NCBI RefSeq assembly: GCF_000188695.1
Contig: NW_004754904.1
Span: 554,222-565,262, forward strand
Length of the DNA stretch: 11,041 nucleotides
Reading direction: 5' to 3'
Source of the DNA: Salpingoeca rosetta
Lineage: Eukaryota; Opisthokonta; Choanoflagellata; Craspedida; Salpingoecidae
This document shows, in pieces, positions 1 through 9,167 of this stretch. The notes under the pieces are model-generated. The model was given only the letters and a program-made list of their open reading frames with translations. It searched no databases and was not told the DNA's origin. Position 1 is the first letter of the stretch. Each line of letters begins with the position of its first letter. Position numbers and translations under genes: made by a program.

Positions 1-99
1 TTGAAGGAGAGACCAGCCAACACAAACACAAGCAAAACCAAAACCTCAAATACATGCACACACGCACAACACATGCATGTGCGCAGGGAAGCAACGCAC
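1..99 (-). other. 5' part of RRP5 intron 12 (runs off the window)
   Basis: The donor GTGCGT sits at 99-94 after a phase 2 exon end. The same donor hexamer opens RRP5 introns 5 and 8. The segment holds a short degenerate TG/CA stretch (about 52-80). The acceptor is outside the window, so this donor cannot be checked against the next exon. Confidence 0.7.
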
Positions 100-1121
100 G
101 TGACGGTGTCGCGCTGCTTGTTGATGTCGTCCTCACTGAGAGCGGTGTGGATGAAGCTGAGGCCAATGCGGCGCTTGGCTTGGTCTGTCTGCACGACGCG
201 GCACTTGACAACCTGGCCCTCCTTGAAGTATGCGCTAGCGTCCTTGATCTTCTCCGTCGCGCTCAGCTCCTTCAGCGGCACCAGGCCCTTCACCTGTGAT
301 CACAGGCAGGACATAGGGGGACAGTGTGTGCGTGCGTGTGTGTGTGTGTGTTGCGGAGATTGGGGGGCACGCAACGCAGATGTGTGTGGCATGGAGATCA
401 GAGTGGGTAAGCCATAGATGAATAAGATGCAGGGAATGTTGGGACCGTTGATCTGTTGTGAAGCACAAGAGAAGCACCACCCCTCGAGTCATTCCACGCA
501 CACAGACCCACACACGCACGCACACAGACCCACACACGCACGCACACACACACACACACACTGACGTTGTTGTAGAAGCGGACAATGCATCCAAAGGGGC
601 GGATGGAGTCGATGAAGCCGTGGGCGAGCATGCCGCGACGGGCGCTGGCAGCAGATGCAATGACAGGCAGGTCGCTCTCAACCAGCGTCTGGGTGCAACA
701 GAAACACGTTGGCGTAAGCATGTTGGCGTAAGCATGTTGGTGGAAGCATGCGGTGTATGCACGTTTGCGGGCGTGTGGAGGATGGTGGAAACGCAATAAT
801 ACGGGCGGAGGAAACGCAGTGAAAGCTTGGGCAAAATGGAAATGGAGGCAAAGGAAGAAGGAATTGCTGAGCAGGGATGATGTGCATCGACAAACAACAA
901 AGAACAAAAGAATAACGGCATCGTCTGAGAGTTGTGCTGCAAGATGTGTTTTGTTTCGCACCTTCTTGCAGGTGAAAGCGAGACGGCGCTTGCCCTTGCT
1001 GGTGACGATGTTGCTGAGAACGCGGCACTTGACTTTGGCGCCGGGGTGGAACTTGACTGCGGGCTTGCGCAGTGTCACGTCCGCAAAGTGCAGCGCGGGG
1101 ACCAGGCCTTTCGTGTTGCCA

Positions 1122-1153
<32 letters not shown>

Positions 1154-1627
1154 AGTGTGTGTGTGTTTGTGTGTGAGTGAAGAAATGTGCGAGACTGCAG
1201 TTGCGGAAAGGCACACAAACACACACGCACATAAAACACACACACACACACAAACACATAAACGCACACACACATGCATCATGCAGTGCGAGCATCCCTT
1301 ACCCCTGATAGTGTCTGAGAGGCGAACGAGAGCACCATACTCCTCCAGCGACTCCACTGTCGCTTCCACCACCGCGCCCGCGGGAATGTCCTGAAGACAC
1401 CGCAAGATGCATGTACGAGGTGTTGGGGTCAAGATGATGTATGTGTGAGGGAGCTGACACAACGGCCGCGGCGTAAACATCAATTCCAAGCACAACAAAG
1501 CAAACAGACAACGAACCACATTCTTACTCGCGCAAACTCACCCAAACAAGCACGAAATTTCGCACAAGCCTACCAATCCTCACACACTCACACACACACA
1601 CATACACTTTCTCTCTCTCTGTCTCTT

Positions 1628-1666
<39 letters not shown>

Positions 1667-4600
1667 GAGTTGACTTCTGTGGGTACGCACCTCGTATCTG
1701 TAGTACGGGAGGTCGAGGACGCTCTTCTGGAGAGAGACGGCGACAATGTTGTCCATCGGATGAACAGAGATGATGCGTGCGCGGTGTACGCTGCCTGGTT
1801 TGAGCTTCTTCAGGCTGGCGTCAGACTTCTTGTCGCTGACGCGCGATGGCGCGACAAACCCTTGGCCAGCGGCGCCAAGGTCAAGGACAGCGCCGCCCCG
1901 CCCGTCTGTACGAAGCACCGTTGCAGTCTCCACGATGGCGCCCAGCGTGGCGCCGGTGCCAGCGGCACTGCCCCTCATGCTGATGTGCGCGGGGAGCAGC
2001 GAGAGGTTGAGGGAGGACGCGGCCGGGTTTGAGAAGATGATGCGAGCCGGCACCACGCTGCCCTCCGGATAGGCCGTCTTCAGCCTCTTCTGCACATCCC
2101 CACCAGAAACGTGTGGCAGGTGGTAGTAGTGCACGTTTGCATCAAAGCCGAGGGCGCTCGCAATGAGGCCCGAGCGGGTGTGGGCCTTCACTTTGGCGTC
2201 CACAAGGAGACCGGCGCGCAGCTGCTTCAATGTCACTTCTTCATCCGTCAGCTTGGTGGCGGCCACCTCAGATGGCGCCGCAATCACCTGCACCGCAGCG
2301 TGCCCCGGTTCCATGTGCGCGTGTGTTTGGGGGGGGGGATGAGAAATTCATGTGAGTTGTGCGTCCTACTACGTGTTGCACTATGGTACACATACACATG
2401 CAATATGACACATTCACAAAACCCTTACCACACACACACACACACAAACAAACAAACAAACAAACAAACAATCAACCAACGAAACAATCAACCAACCAAA
2501 CAAACAAACACACGCACAAACACACGAACAAACAAACAATCAACCAACCAAACAATCAACCAACCAAATAAACACACACACGCACAAACACACAAACAAA
2601 CAAACAATCACCCAACCAACCAACCAACCAAACAAACAAACAACCAAATCCCACCTTGGCTGCGCGGCCGCCCTTGACGGTGGTGGTGAGGGCGACGAGG
2701 AGCGGGTGGCCGGGGACCAGGGACTTCGTGCCCAGCTGAAGCAGCACAAGCACGACGGCGAGATGTGGCCGTAGCGACGGGTGAGTGAGGTATGTTTCAG
2801 GGCGAGCCAGCAAACATGAACGAGCACGGACTGGGTGCGTTGACACACTTGTGATCGTGTGCGTAGCAACAACAGCAATCACAAGTGCGCAGGCAGGGCA
2901 CACGTTTGACGAAAACCAGTGACAGGGCATGCAGCCCACACTCAGCGTGGTGCAACTGCTTCCACCCGGCAAGCATATTCAGCTCTTGTTACCTTTTCGC
3001 AGAGGGGCTTTGCGTTGTTGGTGGAGAGAAAGCCTGTGGCGTGGCCCACGCCAAGGTCAAGCACATATCCGTGCTCCTCAATGCTCTTGACGCACGCAGC
3101 CACCACGCGGCCCTAAAACGGCCATCGCAAAGTCAACACAGGCAATCACGACACACAGGTTAACAGTGGCAATATGCGTGTTTTGTGTATCGAGGTGACT
3201 CCATGCATGTGCGCGCACACACACACACACACACAAAGTTACGCACGCCAAGCAATGCTCATCGGTTTCGTGCATGCAACATCATCACGGCACGCACCTT
3301 CACGAGGGCTGCGGTTTCGAGGCCTTTGTTGATGGCGGTGGGGTTGACGGTGAGGTTGATGATGGGGCGGTTGTTCTTGAGCTCGGTGGACTTCACCCGA
3401 CACACAATCTGTAGGTGCACAGCGCAGCGCAGCACAGAGCATGGCAAGCATTGGTCAAAACGAGACACCAGACACGTATACACGCGCACGTGTTTGCGTC
3501 ATTGTGCAAGAGATCAACCAGAAACACCCATGTCATTGACAGCACGATAGTTGTTCTTCCAACACAGTTGTTGGTGCACTATTTGCGCCCACCTGCTGTC
3601 CAACAGAGAAGAGGCGGCGGAAGGTGACAACTTCTTCCTTCTTGTCTTTCTTGTCTGTCAAATCACACAGAGCGATCATCAAGCAGCAGTGGGTTGTGAG
3701 TCAGAAAAACAAACGAAAACCATGGCAACGGTGCACACGCAGCAGCAGCAGCAGCAGCAGCCGTCGAAACGGGCCGCTGCTGACTGCAATGGGTGATCCC
3801 AACTGGTACCGCGGCAAGCAACAATAAGACAAGCGACGAAAAGACAAGCAAGAATAAGGCAAACAGAACAGCTGGCGCTCTCGATCGCAATGTCAGGTGT
3901 GCGATACCTTCGTCGTCATCATCATCGCTGTCACTGTCGCTGTCACTCTCATCCTCCTCCATGGCCTTGGACTTGAGAAAGTCGGTGTAGTATGGCGACA
4001 CGTCGCTGAGGTGCAGCATGCCAAACAGCCCGTTGCCGAGCGCAATCTTGGCCTTGAAGTCCTGCAGCTCGTGAACAACGCCGACGACTGACGCTGTCTC
4101 CTTCAGGCGCTGTGGGTGACGGGGGTGAAAACAGCCGCCATTGTGTGAGGGGAACGTGTGGGATGAGGAGGTGAAGGAATGTAAGGTGTGCACACAACGA
4201 TACCGGGTGGGATCGCCAATGGGCCAAGCACGCCAGGCAAGGCATCGTGGTGATAACCAGGCTGCCTGACGTCATGAGTCCAGATGCACACACGCACACC
4301 CACACACATACACCTTCTCACTCACGCTCACACACACGCACAAGTAAGCAACCAAAACAAGACAGAGAATTATATCGCAGAGTCGCATCGCGTATACACG
4401 TACGTACCTTGAAGGAGATGGGCGAGGCAACGGGTGGGGGAGTGTCATTCGCCTGCGTCTTGGCTGCCGCCTTTGTTGTCTTCTTCTTCTTGGAAGCATC
4501 GGCTTGCTTCTTTTTCTTCTTGTCTGTGTCCTTGCCCTTGGGAATGGTGATGGGCTTGCGGCCGAGTGCGCTGATGTCCGCACCAGCGCTCAGCTTAAAA

Positions 4601-4856
4601 GGCCAAGCAAGGTATGTGCAGCAGAGACAGCATGAGCAGCTATGGGAAAGTGGCAAACAGGTACATCCACGCCAACAAACAGTAGTTGTCGCAGACTGAT
4701 CCACACATGGCTGGAAGCAAGCACGCGCACGCGCACGCGCACCTCTTTCTCGACGTCCTTCTTCGCTTGCTCGCGGATTTGACGCCGTTCGAGTGCAGAG
4801 AGCGCCTGAGCTCCCCCACGGGGGAAGCTTGGCTCATCTGGGATGATCGCCGACAT
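100..4856 (-). CDS. RRP5 (PDCD11): rRNA biogenesis protein RRP5 / PDCD11, N-terminal 674 codons in 12 exons (partial)
   Basis: RRP5 is a nucleolar RNA-binding factor needed for pre-rRNA cleavage in both 40S and 60S assembly. Exons in transcript order (high to low): 4743-4856, 4408-4593, 3908-4109, 3593-3654, 3298-3408, 2993-3112, 2655-2735, 1691-2287, 1303-1390, 962-1107, 566-688, 100-293. All introns are GT..AG and phase 0, except after exons 3 and 9 (phase 1) and exon 12 (phase 2). The start at 4856 has A at -3 and is followed by SFPRGG (residues 10-15), which also opens animal RRP5. A Lys-rich stretch (63-83) looks like a nucleolar signal. Six S1 repeats follow, at about 104-215, 226-290, 316-391, 405-479, 492-568 and 588-660. 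The link KKTLVESDLPVI (568-579) and the stretch FYNNVKGLVP are close to animal PDCD11 as I remember it. The remaining S1 repeats and the C-terminal HAT/TPR region lie beyond position 1. Exon 7 is short (27 codons) and is the least certain junction. Confidence 0.95.
294..565 (-). other. RRP5 intron 11 with complementary TG and CA runs at its two ends
   Basis: In the sense direction it opens GTCAGT. A TG/GC-rich run (560-497) starts within about five bases of the donor hexamer, and a CA run (350-324) lies about 30 bases before the CAG acceptor. The TG side contains a 22-base unit duplicated at 498-519 and 520-541. The two runs can pair in the transcript. Confidence 0.85.
708..749 (-). repeat. 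three tandem copies of a 14-base unit beside the RRP5 intron 10 acceptor
   Basis: Sense unit ATGCTTACGCCAAC, at 708-721, 722-735 and a diverged copy at 736-749. Two copies contain CTTAC, a plausible branch-point motif; the nearer adenosine (position 715) is about 25 bases from the acceptor AG at 690-689. The rest of this intron (689-961) has a pyrimidine-rich centre and no long TG or CA run. Confidence 0.75.
1108..1302 (-). other. RRP5 intron 9 with TG-type 5' half and CA-type 3' half
   Basis: Sense order: donor GTAAGG (1302), a TG/TTTG-rich run (about 1275-1203), a short unique spacer, a CA-rich run including 14 pure CA copies (1149-1122), then the AAAG acceptor at 1108. Splicing is phase 1 and rebuilds the Gly of RGLVP. 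Confidence 0.85.
1391..1690 (-). other. RRP5 intron 8 with compound TG/GA/TG repeat
   Basis: A 300-base intron, GTGCGT to TTCAG. Plus-strand positions 1580-1607 are CA, 1608-1646 are CT (polypyrimidine), and 1647-1666 are CA. In the sense direction this is TG-GA-TG, close to the donor. The acceptor-side 190 bases are mostly unique sequence with no repeat. I see no gene in it. Confidence 0.85.
2288..2654 (-). other. RRP5 intron 7, longest RRP5 intron in the window, dominated by TTTG/TTGG repeats
   Basis: A 367-base intron, GTGGGA to GTGCAG. The first 220 sense bases are TTTG, TTGG, TTGA and TG tetranucleotides. The last 60 carry a run of ten C (G on the plus strand, 2329-2338) and a short CA stretch. 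The ATG at 2314 lies in the intron and is not a gene start; the exon joins in phase 0 to exon 7, and GGRAAK|VIAAPSEV resembles the animal RRP5 segment with its SEV. Confidence 0.85.
2429..2648. repeat. CA / CAAA / CCAA tetranucleotide tract with a 68-base higher-order unit
   Basis: On the plus strand the ATC interruptions fall at 2471, 2539 and 2607, and the CACGCAC landmark at 2511 and 2579, so the period is exactly 68 bases, with about two and a half copies inside a tetranucleotide background. Confidence 0.85.
3215..3235. repeat. CA microsatellite in RRP5 intron 5
   Basis: A CA run of about ten copies, reading TG in the sense strand of RRP5, in the donor-side half of the intron (3113-3297). 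No CA-type partner lies on the acceptor side. Confidence 0.8.
3740..3760. repeat. (CAG)7 trinucleotide repeat in RRP5 intron 3
   Basis: Seven exact CAG copies, reading CTG in the sense strand of RRP5. The tract is intronic (intron 3655-3907), so it does not encode polyglutamine in either annotated gene. Confidence 0.85.
4286..4343. repeat. interrupted CA repeat in RRP5 intron 2
   Basis: An imperfect CA tract (TG in RRP5 sense), located in the donor-side half of intron 2 (4110-4407). The acceptor side has only scattered CA. Confidence 0.75.
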
Positions 4857-5237
4857 CGTGGCTCGTGTGCGTGTGCGTGTGTGTGTTGGTCAGCGCGCGC
4901 GTGTGTGTGCGTGATGCGCAAGTCGGGTCTGGATGCAGCGTGCGTGCGTGTGCTGTTGTTCACCTTCCACAAAACACGTGGGTTAATGAAAAGTTGCCAT
5001 ATCTTCAAAGACCGTGGTTGTGTTGCCGCGGAAATTTCAAATTTCGGGAATCGAAGCAGACGAACAAGCACACACAGACACACAGACACACAAACATACA
5101 GACACAGACACACAGACACACAGACACATACACAGACACACAGACACACAGACACACAGACACACAGACACACAGACATACACAGACACATAGACACACA
5201 CACGCACACAGACACATACACAGACACATAGACACAC

Positions 5238-5283
<46 letters not shown>

Positions 5284-5305
5284 CACACACACAGACCGTT
5301 CACAC
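4857..5305. promoter_or_regulatory. divergent intergenic region, presumed shared promoter of RRP5 and the coiled-coil gene
   Basis: The two start codons are 449 bases apart and point away from each other. The region holds a TG/GC run (about 4864-4915), roughly 150 bases of unique sequence (4916-5068) and then the repeat block 5069-5293. I see no clear TATA box. The unique part contains an AT-rich patch with GAA and TTC triplets at 5031, 5036, 5043, 5048 and 5053. Promoter function is inferred from position only. Confidence 0.6.
5069..5293. repeat. ACACAGAC-type minisatellite passing into a pure CA microsatellite
   Basis: An 8-base CACAGACA/ACACAGAC unit with CATA and CAAA variants runs from about 5069 to 5232. 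A nearly pure CA run follows to 5293, broken by an AAC and a CAAAC. Long open frames through it ([12 protein letters not shown], CVCVCV-type) are repeat translations, not genes. Confidence 0.9.
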
Positions 5306-6870
5306 ATGGAAGACAACGGTGAACAAGGGATGATGGGGTCGCCCGGCACCCCAATGGGTGTGCTGCAGGCCGACTTCCAGCGCCTCATTGATCAGGCCTT
5401 GCTGTCACCGGTGGAGAGCACGCCGGGCACAGACGATGCCGCTTCCAGCAAAGCCAGCACGCCGCACCAGCAGCGATACGAGCCACAGCAACACCCTCAA
5501 ATGCACAAGCGCGCGCTGCAGGGCTCCCCTGGCCTCTCGCCCGTCCGCTGGTCACAAGCCTCAATGCAAGTGTATGAGCTGGACACGCCGGCTGTGATGC
5601 GCACAGCAACAAAGCAGTCCACCTCCAGCAGCGTGGCCTCTGCCGTCTCGTATGAGCTTGATGCGGACGCAAGTACGTCCCAGATCTTCAACAGCTCAAC
5701 GCACAGCGAAAACGCGGCCAAGAGCAATTCGTCGACCAACGACAGCTCTGATACCTCCAGCGATGAGTCTGTGGCACGCGTGTGGCTGACGGGAGACAAG
5801 GAGAACAGCCAGGCCAACGCATCGACCAATAATGACGCCGAGAACAACAGCGCTGTCTCTCGTCGCTTCATCACGCCCATCATCACGCCATCACCCAACT
5901 CCACACCCCCGGCCAGCGTGAAGCTGTGGCGCCACCCGTTTACACCGAGCACAGCCGCAACCCACCGCCAGCAACACAACAAAGAGAACGGCAACAACAG
6001 CTTCGAGTGTTACAGCGAGAACCACACACCCTCGTCAACAAACCAAGCATCTGACATGCCGCAAACCACACAGCGCAACGCACGTGGTCAGAAGCCATCC
6101 AGCAAGTCCCCATACACCAAGGTGCTCCAGCAAAACAACGGCAGACACGCTCACCGATCCCCACTGGTGAGACTGAGATATCTGCACATGTTATTTGGTC
6201 ATGGTCTCGTCCTAGTCGGTGGTTTGGGTGTGTATGTGGACGCCTGTGAATGCGTGCGTGTGTGTTTTTGTGTGTTTGCGTGTGTGTGTTTCCGTGTGTG
6301 CGATGTGGGCGTGTCGGTATGTGGACATGAGTGTGCATGTATTGGTATGTGTGGATGAGCATGTTGTTTGTCCATGCCTGCATGTGCTCGTGTGTCCAAC
6401 AACCACGCACACTTGAAGCGAAGTCCGTTCAGCATACCAAGCCGAGCGCAAACGTCATGTAAGCTCACAAACTGCCTGGGTTTGGTTGCACCTGTGGCAG
6501 AGCAACTGCACGACAGCACACAAGACAAGATTCGGCGATGACGAGGAGTACACTTCAACTCGCCCCAAGGGCAACGCAGCAATCGCCACCACCAGGAGCA
6601 GCAACAACAGCGATGACAAGAAAAAGGAGATGCCTGTGGGAGACAGTCTCCGTGACGAGAACGCAGCCGCAGCTGGAGTACCGCCCGTTCCTTGCCGCAG
6701 CAAGAAGCCAGCGCCAAAGCCACTTCCCAAGACTCCAAAAGTGTACGAGAAGGCGCGACAGTACAAGCGCGAGCGCGAGCAGAAGCAGCGAGTCGCAGAA
6801 GTGAAAGTCGACGACAAGTCTTCGCAGCAGCAGCAGAAGGAGGTTGACCAACAGGAACAACACAATGAAG

Positions 6871-6904
<34 letters not shown>

Positions 6905-9119
6905 GGAGCAGCAGGAAGAGTGCGGTCCGGAACATGGCGGCGAGCAGATGCGACCACGACAGAGCAAGCGGCTTGTGAAGCAGGGTGCGCGTGTGCGGCT
7001 GTCGCTGCCAAATGCCAAACAGAAGCTGCGGGCCCCGCCACAGTCCGCACGTGGCATGCACCCGAACGCGCGGGTGACGTACCTTGGCGAGCCGTTTGGG
7101 ACAGCAAGCCGCATTCTGCAATCGGCAAGCAAGAACTGCGCTGGCCGCAACTCGCCACGCACACGCAAGGAGGAGGAGCAACGCATGCTGAGGCAGCACC
7201 TGCGCAGTATGCGCCACTGCACGTTCGCCGAAAAGCTGCGAATCTTCCGCCAAGCAGAGCTGATGTATGGTGGCATGGCAAGCCAGATGTCCATGCGCAA
7301 CGATGGAAGCATGGGCGACGATGAAGACGAGGTCGATGCAACCGAGCAGCCACAGCCTGTGTCGGCTGCACTGGGTGGGCTTCGAGGCTCTGTGGCCAGC
7401 AGAGGTGCACACAAGGCGGCGCGCACACCAGCACACTGGGCAGAGGAACATGACCTGCACAGCACGATCAACGACCTGTCTGAGCTGTTGGATGTGGACG
7501 AGCTCATTGCCCGCCACTCTGCGGACGGCAGTTACGTCAGCTCTGCCAGCTCCCAGACCTCTTCCAACCAATCGGTACGTAAGTGGTGTGGCGGTTTGCG
7601 TGAGAGAATGAGTTGAGGTGTAAGGTGCAGAGTTGCGCGTAGCTTCCGTAGGCTGTGTGCATGTGTGTATGGATGTGTGTGTGCGTGCGTGTGTGTGCGT
7701 GCGTGTGTGTGTGTAGATGTGCTTTCGTGTGCTTCTATGTGTGAGTGTGTCGCTTGCTATTGTTTGTTGAACGGTGTCGGTTTTGTTATTTGGTGTGGTG
7801 AGACATGCAGCGTCAGTTTTATCCTTTCATCTCACCTGTCTGTGTCTGCGTGTCATTGTCTCTTCACTCTTGTTCAGGGCGTGAGCGAGGGGCGCGAGGT
7901 GTTTGATGACATTGAGCGCCACTTCAACTCCGCCAACACGCTGGCCACCACTCTGATTGAGCGTCTTCGTATGCGTGCAAGCAACAACAGCAGCACCCTC
8001 CTCAGCGGCCTGCGCCAGCGGCTGGGCGACGCAGAGCAGCAGATTGATGCGCTGAAGAAGGACAAGGTGCGGCTGCAGCGGCAGGTCGACGACGCGTCAA
8101 ACGAGAACAGGCGCGTGCGTGAGGACCTCGATTGCCTGCAGGCACAGCTGGTGAAGGCGCGCGAAGCGGCAGAGGCGTGCCGCGACAAACACGCCGAACA
8201 TGTTCACGAGATGAAGCAGGAGTGGGAGGCTGAGCGCCGGCAGCTTGAGAAGCAGATTAAGCTTGCCAAGCGCGTGAGCGGCATCATGCTACCAGACCCA
8301 CAGACTATGTCATCCACCACCACTACCACCAACACGACGGCTGCGACCACAACAGCGGCTACGACTGCGGGTGTGGAGTTGGCGGATGCGGCGACGCAGA
8401 GCAACACATCCACAGCCTCCACCGGTGGCCGTGTTGCTGCAAGCACAAACGACTCTGTCAGCAGCACGCGCAGCAACACCGAGTGCAGCCAGCAGGTGAT
8501 TAGCGAGCAGATGGAGGAAATTGAGAACCTAACGCGGGACATGCGGGCGCTGCGTGAGAAGACAGAGGCTGAGTTGGGCGCTCTCCGACAAGAACTCGAC
8601 GCCAAGTCCACCCTCGTTGCAGGTGCGGGGAGAGGTTGGGGGAGGCGGTGAATGGGGTGTGAAACTACGATTGCTCACCTTTGGTGTGATGAAGTTTGTG
8701 TGTGGGGGGGGGGGGGGGGGTCGGACTGCGTGTCGATGTTTGCCTGTTGATGTTTGCCTGTTTTGTTTCTGTTTTCGGTTTTGTTTTTGTCCTGTGCTGC
8801 ATGCAAGGTTGTTTGGACTTGTTTCTCATCAACAAGTGTGGTCTGTGTCCGTATCCGTGCTCGCTGGGCAGAACTGCAAGGGCAAGTGGACGAAACCACA
8901 CGTGAGCGCACGCGGGCAGAGGAGGACCTGGCGCAGCTCAAGAAGCACATGGCCACGCGCGATGAAGAGCATCAACAAGAGGTGAATGGGTGGTGCTGGG
9001 AACAGGGTATTTCCTGAAGGAATTGCACGTGTGTGTGTGTGTGTGCGGTCTCCAGCTTTCTTTGTGCCAAGCCTTGTCTTGATTGAAAACAGCACAAACA
9101 TATTTCACCCACCGAAACT

Positions 9120-9167
<48 letters not shown>

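Noticed and set aside
1646..2314. ATG at 2314 (minus) as the start of a separate gene
   Set aside because: The frame from 2287 joins in phase to RRP5 exon 7 and continues the S1 series. The ATG is in intron 7, and the downstream end reads past the GTGCGT donor into repeat.
2429..2648. CRISPR-like array in the 68-base periodic block
   Set aside because: The spacers are themselves low-complexity tetranucleotides, the host is clearly eukaryotic, and no cas-like gene is present.
3740..3760. (CAG)7 as a coding polyglutamine tract
   Set aside because: It lies in RRP5 intron 3 and no exon of either gene reads it. The adjoining plus-strand open frame is short and has no splice or coding support.
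4865..5305. ATG at 4865 as start of the coiled-coil gene
   Set aside because: It would add about 147 residues, largely repeat translation, overlapping the RRP5 promoter region. The ATG at 5306 follows the repeat and opens normal coding sequence.
4640..5388. Long open frames on both strands (CVCVCV-rich on the minus strand, [12 protein letters not shown] on the plus strand) as genes or membrane proteins
   Set aside because: They are six-frame translations of the CA and ACACAGAC repeats, which lack stops in several frames at once.
6199..7571. Minus-strand open frames of up to 411 codons opposite exon 2 of the coiled-coil gene
   Set aside because: They are shadows of GC-rich coding sequence. 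They read as Cys/Ser/Leu-rich runs opposite the polyglutamine, cross the sense intron and have no domain logic.
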